Positions 1 to 8,311 of a stretch of 64,000 bases of DNA are shown one piece after another. The notes below the pieces were generated by a model that did no database searches, was not told the DNA's origin, and was given only the letters and a program-made list of their open reading frames with translations. A program made the position numbers and the translations under genes. Origin of the DNA: Arcobacter caeni (GTDB lineage: Bacteria > Campylobacterota > Campylobacteria > Campylobacterales > Arcobacteraceae); contig NZ_MUXE01000002.1 in the NCBI RefSeq assembly GCF_003063245.1, positions 1-64,000 of the forward strand, written 5' to 3'. The stretch's first letter is position 1. Every line of letters starts with the position of its first letter.

Positions 1-68
1 GCTCCACCGATACTTTTACCAGCTTTTATATCACGAGCAAATTGCTCTACATCTATTTCTATCTTCAT
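1..68 (-). CDS. IS256-like transposase, N-terminal fragment cut by the window edge
   Basis: Only about 22 codons are visible, starting MKIEIDVEQFARDIKAGKS. ATG at 68 is preceded by AAGGA at a good distance. The start resembles the beginning of IS256/mutator-type transposases, in which a short lead segment precedes a conserved region on the choice of target and the DDE catalytic core. None of the catalytic residues are in view, so the family call rests on this short segment and on the terminal repeat beside it. Confidence 0.45.
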   Translation of the reverse strand, partial: MKIEIDVEQFARDIKAGKSIGG

Positions 69-128
69 CTTTGTGTCCTTTGGTATTGTTTATTTTACCT
101 GTTTGACACAAAATTTTGAACGATCCCC
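1..128 (-). mobile_element. End of an IS256-like insertion sequence
   Basis: The element enters from the left edge, and its transposase starts at 68 and reads off the window. Its outer end is probably near 124-128: on the minus strand the segment from 128 to 101 starts GGGGATCGTTC and continues through GTGTCAAAC, which resembles the terminal inverted repeats I recall for IS256-family elements. The open reading frame of the neighbouring operon runs into this segment and stops at 95. The other end and any target duplication lie outside the window, so the exact boundary is an inference. Confidence 0.5.
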
Positions 129-244
129 TTTTTAATTTTCCTAAAGAAAGAAAATCTACTTTTCTTCTTTAGTTTTTCCCTTACATCAGCGCTTAGAGTT
201 TCAAGTTTTTTAGGGTTATAAAGTGTTTCTTTTAATATTTCCAC
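95..244 (-). pseudogene. Third gene of the Zorya-like operon, cut off by the insertion sequence
   Basis: A frame opens with GTG at 244, overlapping the TAG stop of the OmpA-like gene (TAGTG). AGGAG in the end of that gene provides a well-placed ribosome site. About 39 native codons, rich in lysine and leucine (KETLYNPKKLETL and KKKSRFSFFRK are visible), run to the IS end near 128. The frame then continues through the terminal repeat and stops at 95. In Zorya operons this position after zorAB is held by zorC or another system-specific gene. I cannot identify the product from so few residues. The rest of the gene may lie beyond the element. Confidence 0.5.
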
Positions 245-1254
245 TACTGTTTTTCTCCTAAATAATTTTGAAGTTCTTTTACTGCTTCATCGTTTTTGAT
301 GATAAATTTAATTTCAATTCTTCTTGAATTATCTTTGTCTTCAGAACCATCTTTATTATAAATTAATTCAGAAGATGATTTTCCACTTGAACTTACATAT
401 TTATTTAATAATTCTTTATTTATCGTATTTGATTCATATAAAAACTGCATAACTTCCAAGGCTCTTTGTTGTGAAAGTTGTAAGTTACCCAAATATGAAC
501 CATCACTATTTGTGTGTCCTTCAATAGTAATTCCATAAATATATTTTCTGATTTCTTTATCTTCAAGAAGTGTAGTTATATATTTTTTTAGTACTACATT
601 TAACTCTTTTTTTGAATCCTCTTTTAATTTATATGCACCTTGGTCAAATAAAATATTTGAAGAGAATTTTATAGCTCCACTTTTTTCATCAATATTTATA
701 GATTTCCCAAGTTTTTCTTTTAGTTTTGTAATAACATTTAGTTTTATTCCCGTTAAACTTTTGATTTTAGCTTTTGTAATATCAAACTCTTCAACAGTTT
801 TTTGATGAACTTTTTCTTGTTCTAATAATTTATTTAGTAGAACAGTTAGTTCTTCATCTTTTAAAGAAATAGTGTTTTTAGTATTTTCAAGTTCAGTTGA
901 TTTGTCTTTATCTTTTACCTCATAATCAAGTAATACATCTTTTAACTTTTGAAGTTCTTGATTGTTTAGATTAATTGTTTCATTTGATTTTGACAATTGA
1001 TTAGATAGTTCTGCTTTTTCATTTTCAAGATTTTTTAATAAAGCATTTAATTTATTTAATACTTCATTTTTATTTGTAAGTTCTTCTTGACTTTGATTTA
1101 ATGCAACTTTTTCTTTTTCTAAATTACTTTGAGTATAAACATATTTTATTACAATAGCACCTAATACTAAAATAAATACAAAAAGTAATCCAGCCATCAA
1201 ATCTGCATAAGAAATCCAGAAGTTTTCTTCGTTTTTTTGTTCATTATTGTACAT
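244..1254 (-). CDS. OmpA/MotB-like protein, ZorB-like
   Basis: 336 residues. After a short cytoplasmic tail there is one membrane segment at about 17-38 with an aspartate at its start (SYADLMAG, D18), as in MotB and ZorB, where this acid carries protons with the partner channel. Residues 40-165 are predicted coiled coil. Residues about 195-336 form an OmpA-like peptidoglycan-binding domain (EGHTNSDG and NLQLSQQRALEVMQF are visible). It lies 6 bases after the MotA/TolQ-like gene and overlaps the start of the interrupted third gene. Flagellar MotB is less likely because no flagellar genes are near and the partner has a long non-MotA tail. Zorya assignment is an inference from gene order and domains. 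Confidence 0.6.
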   Translation of the reverse strand: MYNNEQKNEENFWISYADLMAGLLFVFILVLGAIVIKYVYTQSNLEKEKVALNQSQEELTNKNEVLNKLNALLKNLENEKAELSNQLSKSNETINLNNQELQKLKDVLLDYEVKDKDKSTELENTKNTISLKDEELTVLLNKLLEQEKVHQKTVEEFDITKAKIKSLTGIKLNVITKLKEKLGKSINIDEKSGAIKFSSNILFDQGAYKLKEDSKKELNVVLKKYITTLLEDKEIRKYIYGITIEGHTNSDGSYLGNLQLSQQRALEVMQFLYESNTINKELLNKYVSSSGKSSSELIYNKDGSEDKDNSRRIEIKFIIKNDEAVKELQNYLGEKQ

Positions 1255-1260
1255 TTTTAT

Positions 1261-2484
1261 CTACTTTGATAGTTCTTTAAATTGTGTTAAATCTTCTATA
1301 ATTTTTACTGTTTGTTCATCTATTGATTCTAAAGAGTTTTGTAATTTATCTGTAAATTTAGCATCATATTCATCTAAACCTTGTTTAAATTTCCACTCAA
1401 TTTTTTCCATATCATTTTTCATAGTTTCAATACTTTTTACAATATTTGTATAAATTGCTTTTAAATTATCTGAACTTAGATTATCCATATGACTATTTAA
1501 TTTTCCAATATTATTATTTAAAAGTTGAGCGCTTAGAGTATATGAATCTTTTTGTTGTTCAAAATTTGTAATTGTTGTGCTCATATTTAAAGTCATATCT
1601 TTTAACATCATTGATAATTTTTCATTATTATCAATATTTTCACTAATTTTTGTTGATAAAATTAACTCTTTTTTTAGAATTTCATCTAATATTTCAACTC
1701 TTTTTTCGATTAAATGATTTATATTTTCCATCATATTACTAGAAGTTAATTTTTCAAATATTTCTGACATTTTAGAGAAATTATCAATATTACTTTTTAT
1801 ATGAATTGATTCAATATCAATTTTTGTCCAAAAAAATGATTTAGTTGATTCTTTAATTAAAAAAGTATCATGTTCAAATCTACTCATTCCAATTTTTTCA
1901 AAAAAAGTCCACCAAATAGATAAAAATATTCCATAAATTGAAACATAAAAAGCAGTTCCAACTCCACCTAAAAGATGTGAAATTTCTTGTTCAAGAGCAG
2001 TTGTAGTCCCAGATGAAAAATCAGGCATACTAAGTGCAATAGAGATAAAAGTTCCTAAAATCCCAAGTGTTGGGAAAATTCCTGATGCAATTGATGAAAA
2101 ATTTGTATTTCTTAAATTACTTGTGTAGTCTTTTAAAAAGTCATCAAAACTTCCATTTGCTTTTGTAGAATTTTCAATTGTCAATAAATTATTATCAACA
2201 TATTCTTTTAAAGAAAAAAACATAGAAGTATATTGAGTTTTAAATTTGCATGAAACATAATAAGCATTGTGAATTACAAAAAATAAATAAATAAAATAAA
2301 TAAATCCTATTAAAATAACGCTATGAATTTCTACTTTTAGTGGTAATTTTCCTAAATAACATAAAATAATTATTGCAAATAAAGCAGTAGGAATTGTAAG
2401 TAGAGTAAATATTCTTGAAATTGGTTTGCAAGTTGTCTGATGTTTAATTGAACTTAAGTCAATTAAATTGTCGTTTGATAACAT
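1261..2484 (-). CDS. MotA/TolQ/ExbB-type proton channel, ZorA-like
   Basis: 407 residues. Four hydrophobic segments lie at about 26-43, 54-76, 130-152 and 172-194. The third carries GIFPTLGILGTFIS, the typical TolQ/ExbB/MotA signature, and the fourth carries GTAFYVSIYGIFLSIW. The remaining 210 or so residues are hydrophilic with strong coiled-coil character, like the cytoplasmic tail of ZorA. ATG at 2484 follows AAGGA. It is the first gene of a three-gene operon with the OmpA-like gene and the IS-interrupted gene. In the Zorya anti-phage system such a pair forms a membrane motor that recruits cytosolic effectors; those effectors are not visible here. Confidence 0.6.
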   Translation of the reverse strand: MLSNDNLIDLSSIKHQTTCKPISRIFTLLTIPTALFAIIILCYLGKLPLKVEIHSVILIGFIYFIYLFFVIHNAYYVSCKFKTQYTSMFFSLKEYVDNNLLTIENSTKANGSFDDFLKDYTSNLRNTNFSSIASGIFPTLGILGTFISIALSMPDFSSGTTTALEQEISHLLGGVGTAFYVSIYGIFLSIWWTFFEKIGMSRFEHDTFLIKESTKSFFWTKIDIESIHIKSNIDNFSKMSEIFEKLTSSNMMENINHLIEKRVEILDEILKKELILSTKISENIDNNEKLSMMLKDMTLNMSTTITNFEQQKDSYTLSAQLLNNNIGKLNSHMDNLSSDNLKAIYTNIVKSIETMKNDMEKIEWKFKQGLDEYDAKFTDKLQNSLESIDEQTVKIIEDLTQFKELSK

Positions 2485-2651
2485 AAATATTCCTTATAAA
2501 ACTGGTTTGAATTAATCTGCAAGTTTAGCATATTTATTATTTCATAACACAAAGATTTTATTATTTTATTCAATATTATAAGTTATTTTGCAAGTTATAA
2601 GAATTAAAAGGTAAAATAACAAAACGACTCAAATAGGGAATAAGTAAAATT

Positions 2652-3989
2652 ATGATAAAAAAAGTTTTACCTTTATTATTTATGCTTAGCAGTATTTCAT
2701 CTGTTTATGCAGCAAATGAAAAATATACAATTGCAGTTTGCGCAACTTCAAGCCTTGAAAATGCACTAACTTGTAAATATAAAGTTTTAGCAGAAAATGT
2801 AAAATTAGATGTTTTTATAGTAAAAGAAAATGAAAAATATTCAACAAATATTGGGATTTTTGCAGATGAAAATACAGCAAAATATGCTATAAAAAGTGCA
2901 TCATTATATGTGAAAAAACAAATGCCTTTTGTAAAGAAAATATCAAATGAAGTAATAACTTCAAAGCTAAAAAATGAACAAGTTATTGATTTAAATACTC
3001 CTATTGAGGAGCTGGTGATGAATAATGAACCTATAAAAAATAAAACTAAAAAAAGTGAAAAAGTAATAGATTTAATTTCAACTTATCCAAAAGCTGAAGA
3101 GCTACAATTAGTACAATCATATCCTTTTGAAGAAGGACAAAAACTTAATGGTGAACCTGTAAAAAAATGGAAAAAACCAGTTGTTTATTCAAAACAAGAG
3201 TTAGAATACATTGAAGAATTAAGACAAATAAGTATGGATGAGTTTGATGAAGCAGATGAGCAAAAAGAGTCAAAAAAAGCTTCTGTAAAAGTTGAAAAAC
3301 CAAAAGAGCCTGAAAAACCTAAAGAAATCAAGAAAGTTGTAGAAGCTCCAAAAGTTGAGAAACTTGTTGATACTATTGAAAAAGTTCAAAGAATAACTAC
3401 TTATGAAAAAGTAGAAAAAATACAAAAGATTGAGAAACCCGTAAAGCTTGAAAAATTAGTAGAAAAAACTAAAATAAAAAAAGAAGATAATACAAATCCT
3501 CTTTCAAATGTGGCAAAATATGAAGAAATTTTAATAGAAGTTGATTCTGTAAAAAACACAATGAGTTTAAAAGCAAAAATAGATAATGAATACAAAGAGA
3601 TAAAAAACTATATTGTATCAACTGGAAAAGATAATATTGAAAAACCTTTTGGTATTGGAAAAGTTTCTAAAATATCATTAAATCCAATTTGGTATCCAAC
3701 TGAAAATACTAAACAAAGTTTCAAAAAAAGAGGAATAAATCTTCCAAATGCAGTTCTTCCTGGAGACAAATACAATTATATGGGCGCTGCAAAAATAAAT
3801 CTTACCCATGAAGTAGACGGAAAAAGTACATATAGAATTCACGGAACTCTAAATGAAAAAACAATTGGAACAAATGAATCAGCAGGATGTATTAGAATGA
3901 AAAATGGCGATGTTGTACAATTAGCAACTTTGTTAAATCAGTTTTCAGATTTGAAAAGTTTGGATGATGTAAAAGTTATTTTGAAATAA
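2652..3989 (+). CDS. Exported L,D-transpeptidase (YkuD domain)
   Basis: 445 residues with a signal peptide at 1-20 ending in SVYA. Residues about 23-95 look like a SPOR-type alpha/beta domain (weak call). A long lysine, glutamate and proline-rich linker at about 195-285 could span the periplasm. The YkuD catalytic domain fills about 295-445, with H397 in YRIHGT and C413 in SAGCIRM forming the catalytic pair. Such enzymes make 3-3 cross-links or trim stem peptides in peptidoglycan. In helical Campylobacterota, YkuD enzymes also help set cell shape, but this domain layout does not match Csd6/Pgp2 clearly. recQ follows 4 bases downstream. Confidence 0.8.
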   Translation: MIKKVLPLLFMLSSISSVYAANEKYTIAVCATSSLENALTCKYKVLAENVKLDVFIVKENEKYSTNIGIFADENTAKYAIKSASLYVKKQMPFVKKISNEVITSKLKNEQVIDLNTPIEELVMNNEPIKNKTKKSEKVIDLISTYPKAEELQLVQSYPFEEGQKLNGEPVKKWKKPVVYSKQELEYIEELRQISMDEFDEADEQKESKKASVKVEKPKEPEKPKEIKKVVEAPKVEKLVDTIEKVQRITTYEKVEKIQKIEKPVKLEKLVEKTKIKKEDNTNPLSNVAKYEEILIEVDSVKNTMSLKAKIDNEYKEIKNYIVSTGKDNIEKPFGIGKVSKISLNPIWYPTENTKQSFKKRGINLPNAVLPGDKYNYMGAAKINLTHEVDGKSTYRIHGTLNEKTIGTNESAGCIRMKNGDVVQLATLLNQFSDLKSLDDVKVILK

Positions 3990-3993
3990 TAAT

Positions 3994-6099
3994 ATGAATA
4001 AAAAATACCAAATACTAAAAGATATTTTCGGACACGATGCATTTCGTTCTTTCCAAGAAGAAGTTGTTGATTGCATTCTTAATAAACAAGATGTTTTGAC
4101 AATTTTGCCAACAGGTGGTGGAAAATCACTTTGTTATCAACTTCCAACTTTACTTATGAATGGAACTACTGTTGTAATTTCTCCTTTAATTGCTTTGATG
4201 CAAGACCAAATCAAAGCTTTAAATGATTTGAATATTAGTGCTGAAATGATAAGTTCTGCAACTTCAAATGATGAAAATAGTTTCACTCTTCAAAAGCTTT
4301 TAAATGGTGAATTGAAATTTATCTATGTGGCTCCTGAGAGATTTACTTCAAATGAGTTTGTCTCAGTTTTACAGCGAATAAATATTAACTATTTTGTTAT
4401 CGATGAAGCACACTGTGTTTCGGCTTGGGGACATGAGTTTAGGGCTGAATATAGAAACCTTGATAGATTAAAAAGATTTTTTCCAAACACGGCAATTTGT
4501 GCATTTACCGCAACGGCTACAAAAAAAGTTGAAGCTGATATTGTTCAGAGTTTAAATCTTCAAAGTCCAAGACATTTTAGGGCAAAAACAGTTAGAGATA
4601 ATATTGATATAAAAGTTGAACCCAGAATTGCAAATGGTAAAACACAAATTATAAACTTCCTAAAAACTCACAAAGGTTTATGTGGAATCATCTACACTTT
4701 TACACGAAAAGAAGCCGAATCAACAGCTGAGTTTTTGAGTGAAAACGGTTATAGTGCAAAAGCTTATCATGCGGGTTTAAGTAATGATAGAAAAAACGAA
4801 GTTTTTAATGATTTCGTATATGAAAAGATTGATATTGTTGTGGCAACTATCGCTTTTGGAATGGGAATTGATAAATCAAATATTCGTTTTGTAATTCATA
4901 CTTCATTGCCTAAAACTCTTGAAAATTATTACCAAGAAATAGGACGAGCTGGTCGTGATGGTGAAATGTCTTATGTTTATATGCTTTATTCAAAATCTGA
5001 TGAGGTAAAAAGAAAAATACAAATTGAAGAAGCCATAGATAATGCTTACAAACAAACAGGGCTTGATAAATTAGAATTTATGTATAGATATTGTGTGAGT
5101 AATAATTGTCGTCATAAGATGATTGCAGGTTATTTTGAAGATGAAATAAATGAGTGCAAAACTTTATGTGACAACTGCACAAAAGGTGAAGTTGAACAGG
5201 TTGATATGAGTGTGGATGCTCAAAAACTTTTAAGTGCGATTTACAGAAGTGAACAAAGATTTGGTTTAAATCATATTATTGATATTTTAAGAGGTTCTAA
5301 AAATCAAAAACTTTTAGAGTTTGGGCATGAAAAACTGAGTGTTTATAATCTTGGAATTGATAAAAGTAAAAATGAATGGGTTGCGATTGCTGATAAATTG
5401 ATTGATATTCAAGCTTTATCTTTGGGTGAATTTCGAGTTTTAAAGATTACAAATCTAGGATTAGAAATATTAAAGGGGAAAGAAAAACTTCTTATTGATA
5501 GTGATAAATTAGGAATTGCTTCAAAAATTCAAGATGAAGAAATAGAACTAAGTTTTGATGAGTTAATTTTTGAAAGATTTAAAACTTTAAGAAGAGAAAT
5601 TGCCCTTGAAAGTGAAGTTCCAGCTTATGTGATATTTGGAGATAAAACTTTAAAAGAGTTTGCAAATAAACTTCCTATTACAAAAGAACAAATGTTAGAA
5701 ATAAATGGTGTTGGTCTTGTAAAATATGAAAAATATGGTGATATTTTTTTAAATTTATGTAAAGAAATAAAAGAAGAGTTTAGTGAGAAATTAGAAAAAA
5801 AAGAACCATCTAAAAAATTAACAAAAACATATTTGGAAACTTATGAACTTTTAAATGATGGGAAAAGTCTTGAAGAAATTGCACAAATAAGAGATTTGAC
5901 ACTTACTTCTGTTTTATCTCATATTACAGTTTTAAGTGAGCATAAAAAAATATCAGACGAAAAAAAAGAAGAATTACTAAAACCTCTTGAAATTCCAAAT
6001 GAAATAAAAACATGGATTGAAAATGGAATAAAGCTAGATAGTTTAAAGCAATTGAGACAACACTTATATTTATACGAGTATTTGTCAAATAAAAGTTGA
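3994..6099 (+). CDS. recQ: ATP-dependent DNA helicase RecQ
   Basis: 701 residues. Walker A is LPTGGGKS (38-45) and the DEAH box is at 137-140, followed by CVSAWGHEF. Helicase motif VI shows QEIGRAGRDG. A zinc-binding cluster follows at about 365-400 with four cysteines (CVSNNC, CKTLC, DNC), then a winged-helix RQC region. An HRDC domain is seen at about 530-610, and a C-terminal helix-turn-helix follows (KSLEEIAQIRDLT). The enzyme unwinds DNA 3' to 5' in recombination and fork repair. It follows the L,D-transpeptidase gene by 4 bases and ends at a strong hairpin terminator. Confidence 0.95.
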   Translation: MNKKYQILKDIFGHDAFRSFQEEVVDCILNKQDVLTILPTGGGKSLCYQLPTLLMNGTTVVISPLIALMQDQIKALNDLNISAEMISSATSNDENSFTLQKLLNGELKFIYVAPERFTSNEFVSVLQRININYFVIDEAHCVSAWGHEFRAEYRNLDRLKRFFPNTAICAFTATATKKVEADIVQSLNLQSPRHFRAKTVRDNIDIKVEPRIANGKTQIINFLKTHKGLCGIIYTFTRKEAESTAEFLSENGYSAKAYHAGLSNDRKNEVFNDFVYEKIDIVVATIAFGMGIDKSNIRFVIHTSLPKTLENYYQEIGRAGRDGEMSYVYMLYSKSDEVKRKIQIEEAIDNAYKQTGLDKLEFMYRYCVSNNCRHKMIAGYFEDEINECKTLCDNCTKGEVEQVDMSVDAQKLLSAIYRSEQRFGLNHIIDILRGSKNQKLLEFGHEKLSVYNLGIDKSKNEWVAIADKLIDIQALSLGEFRVLKITNLGLEILKGKEKLLIDSDKLGIASKIQDEEIELSFDELIFERFKTLRREIALESEVPAYVIFGDKTLKEFANKLPITKEQMLEINGVGLVKYEKYGDIFLNLCKEIKEEFSEKLEKKEPSKKLTKTYLETYELLNDGKSLEEIAQIRDLTLTSVLSHITVLSEHKKISDEKKEELLKPLEIPNEIKTWIENGIKLDSLKQLRQHLYLYEYLSNKS

Positions 6100-6111
6100 T
6101 ATAGACAGAAT

Positions 6112-6148
6112 AAAATACAATAGAAAAACGATTCTATTGTATTTTTTT
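6112..6148 (+). terminator. Rho-independent terminator after recQ
   Basis: A perfect 14-bp stem (6112-6125 with 6132-6145) has a 6-base loop and is followed by a run of T. The A-run on the other side means that it may also stop the convergent small gene, whose stop codon is at 6155. Confidence 0.85.
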
Positions 6149-6154
6149 ATTTGA

Positions 6155-6382
6155 TTATTTTAAATTTCTCTTTGCATATTCTCTTACTTCATCATTGCTA
6201 TCTTGAGCTAAAATTTTCAAAACGCTAACAGCTGTTTGAGGGTCTTTTGCAATAGTTGTTCTAACATTTAATGAAGCTTTTGTGCTTAGGTAGTCTTCAC
6301 TTAAATCTGCGAACTTATCATTTGCATTTGCTATATTAAATAAAGCTACTGTTAATAAACTAATTGTAATTATTTTTTTCAT
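6155..6382 (-). CDS. Small exported protein with one HEAT-like repeat
   Basis: 75 residues from ATG 6382, which follows AAGGATTTAAAT. A longer frame starts upstream at 6433 but would cover the promoter and has no ribosome site, so the shorter form is preferred. Residues 1-19 form a signal peptide (MKKIITISLLTVALFNIANA). The mature part ends in a helix pair (AVSVLKILAQDSNDEVREYA) that resembles one HEAT repeat. The gene has its own promoter with a perfect FNR box, so it is probably made at low oxygen. Function unknown. It could bind a periplasmic partner of anaerobic respiration. Confidence 0.7.
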   Translation of the reverse strand: MKKIITISLLTVALFNIANANDKFADLSEDYLSTKASLNVRTTIAKDPQTAVSVLKILAQDSNDEVREYAKRNLK

Positions 6383-6413
6383 ATTTAAATCCTTTTTTGT
6401 AATTTGTAAAGAA

Positions 6414-6455
6414 AGTATATATAAATAGGACAATAATTGTCTTGATTTAAATCAA
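6414..6455 (-). promoter_or_regulatory. FNR-type promoter of the small exported gene
   Basis: A perfect FNR box TTGATTTAAATCAA lies at 6442-6455. On the minus strand TATACT at 6419-6414 makes a good -10 element. With this -10 the box is centred at -41.5, the standard place for FNR-class activation. Confidence 0.8.
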
Positions 6456-6479
6456 TATAGGATACAAATTATCTTATTT

Positions 6480-7043
6480 CTAATCGTCACTAAACCATTT
6501 CTTATTATAATCTTTTAAAGACTCAGGATAATGCCTATGTTTTGGTATATTATTAACAATTACTGCAATTATTAATAATATAAATGCTCCTGAAGTAACA
6601 GGAACTAAAACATAAAAAAAACCTAATTCATGTACTTGAGTACTTCCAATTACAGCAATAAGTGCAGTTGCTCCACCAGGTGGATGAAGTGTCAAAGTTA
6701 GTTGCATTACCAATATTGAAGTAGCAACAGCAAACGCTGATGCTAATAAAATATTTGAAGAAAAGAGTTTATATGAAATAACACCAATAATAGCAGATAA
6801 TATATGTCCACCAAGAAGATTTCTAGGTTGTGCCAATGGAGAGTTAACTGCTCCATAAACTAAAACCGCACTAGCTCCAAAAGAGCCAATAACCAAAGTT
6901 AAATCAGTGTCATCTAAAAAATCACTATGAAAATAAGATATGGCTAATATTCCCAAAAAAGAACCTAACCAAGACCAAATAATATTTGCTTTTTCTAAAG
7001 GTTCTGAGTTTACTTTTTTGAATTGTTTAAAAAATTTTTTCAT
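6480..7043 (-). CDS. HPP family integral membrane protein
   Basis: 187 residues with four to five membrane segments after a short basic N-terminus. The family signature is TLHPPGGATALIA in the centre of the protein. Proteins of this family in chloroplasts and cyanobacteria have been linked to nitrite transport; the role of bacterial members is mostly unproven. Here the gene stands alone behind an FNR-like box, which fits a part in nitrate or nitrite handling together with the nap genes of this window. That link is an inference. Confidence 0.8.
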   Translation of the reverse strand: MKKFFKQFKKVNSEPLEKANIIWSWLGSFLGILAISYFHSDFLDDTDLTLVIGSFGASAVLVYGAVNSPLAQPRNLLGGHILSAIIGVISYKLFSSNILLASAFAVATSILVMQLTLTLHPPGGATALIAVIGSTQVHELGFFYVLVPVTSGAFILLIIAVIVNNIPKHRHYPESLKDYNKKWFSDD

Positions 7044-7071
7044 TCTATTTCTTTAAATTTAAATAAGTCAA

Positions 7072-7113
7072 ATATTAACAAAAAAATAGAATTTATTTCC
7101 TGATTTTAATCAA
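7072..7113 (-). promoter_or_regulatory. Probable FNR-type promoter of the HPP gene
   Basis: The box at 7100-7113 reads CTGATTTTAATCAA on the plus strand, one base off the FNR consensus TTGAT-N4-ATCAA. On the minus strand TAATAT at 7077-7072 is a fair -10, and the box is again centred at -41.5. The -10 is weaker than in the other cases. Confidence 0.55.
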
Positions 7114-7114
7114 A

Positions 7115-8227
7115 TTATAGAATATTTAATTGATGAGCTAAATCTGCTGCAATTCTTTCATAGTTTCTTACGGCTAAAAGTCTTTTTTGACCATTTATTC
7201 CAACTTGTGTAATTTCATCTTTTGATAATGAGATAATATGTTCTAGTTTGTCTTGAATTGATTTTTTATCAAAATTTGTAAACCAAGCACTTGTATTATC
7301 TTCAAAAATTGAAGCATTATTTTCATTGTTACTCATGATACATGGAACTGCACTTGAATAATAATCTAAAACTTTCATAGGTGTTGAACTACTAAATAAT
7401 GCAATATCAGGAAGTGGAGATAATCCAACATCAGCAAGTGAAATTAAGTTTAATAACTCTTTTCTTGTTTTTGCATCATATATTTCAATATTATTTTTTA
7501 AGTTTGGAAAATCAATTAGTAAATTATCTAAAAATTCGGGATCTTTTGTAGAAATCATTAGTTTGAAATTTGAAGTATTTATAAGACTAAAAGCTTCTAA
7601 AATTGTTTCAAATTCTCTCAATTTATCTAAAGTTCCTGCATAAAAAAATCTTTTTTCATTTCCTTCATGTTGGATGTTTTCATGTAAAACATCAGGATCA
7701 ATAGCAGATGGAATTACAAATGTTCTAGTTTTTACATCTTTGAAATAATCATTTTTCATTTGAAAAGAAGTTGGAAGAAAAATATCACATTCGTTTATTA
7801 AACTAACTTCATTATATGTTTGAATTTTATTACTTATAATATCAAGAATTGATTTTTTATTATTTGCCAAATCTGTTTCAAGTTTTGCAATTCTTTTTGG
7901 AAAAGATAGTCTAAATCCAACTTTGAAGTTATATTTTAGTTTTTGTTTTAATACTTCTTTTAACAAATCAATACTATTTCTAACTACAATAAATTGATAT
8001 TCATTTAGATTTATTCCATTTTTCTCTAATTCTTGAAGAATATGACTTTTTGATTTTTCTGGAATAATGATTCTTCCATCTTCTTTTATTTCAACAGTCG
8101 TTTTTTCTTTAGAGAAAAAAGTTGTATTTATATCAAAATGTTTTGTTAAATACTTTTGAAATAAAGGACCAATAAAACTATGGTCAGCATATTCATCTTG
8201 GTCGGTAATATATAAAAACTTATTCAT
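7115..8227 (-). CDS. Glycosyltransferase, GT4-like (GT-B fold)
   Basis: 370 residues from ATG 8227, which has AAAGGAAG upstream. A longer frame to 8281 lacks this signal. The C-terminal half shows the donor-sugar binding features of group 1 transferases: RFFYAGTLDKLREFETILEAF opens the second Rossmann domain in part, then SLADVGLSPL and STPMKVLDYYSSAVPCI, with the lysine and small residues of the E/S-x7-K type motif. It stands alone between an M48-like peptidase and the HPP gene, so its acceptor (surface glycan or protein) cannot be told. Cytoplasmic, no membrane segment seen. Confidence 0.65.
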   Translation of the reverse strand: MNKFLYITDQDEYADHSFIGPLFQKYLTKHFDINTTFFSKEKTTVEIKEDGRIIIPEKSKSHILQELEKNGINLNEYQFIVVRNSIDLLKEVLKQKLKYNFKVGFRLSFPKRIAKLETDLANNKKSILDIISNKIQTYNEVSLINECDIFLPTSFQMKNDYFKDVKTRTFVIPSAIDPDVLHENIQHEGNEKRFFYAGTLDKLREFETILEAFSLINTSNFKLMISTKDPEFLDNLLIDFPNLKNNIEIYDAKTRKELLNLISLADVGLSPLPDIALFSSSTPMKVLDYYSSAVPCIMSNNENNASIFEDNTSAWFTNFDKKSIQDKLEHIISLSKDEITQVGINGQKRLLAVRNYERIAADLAHQLNIL

Positions 8228-8311
8228 AATAACTTCCTTTAAAATTCTTTCGAACATTTTAACATTTAAGTGTTGCAACAAAAAAGCATTTTAGTTATTT
8301 TTGTATAAAAA

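Noticed and set aside
3290-3480. Repeats of lysine, glutamate and proline codons in the L,D-transpeptidase gene as a DNA repeat element
   Set aside because: It is a low-complexity protein linker in a continuous frame, with no exact repeat unit.
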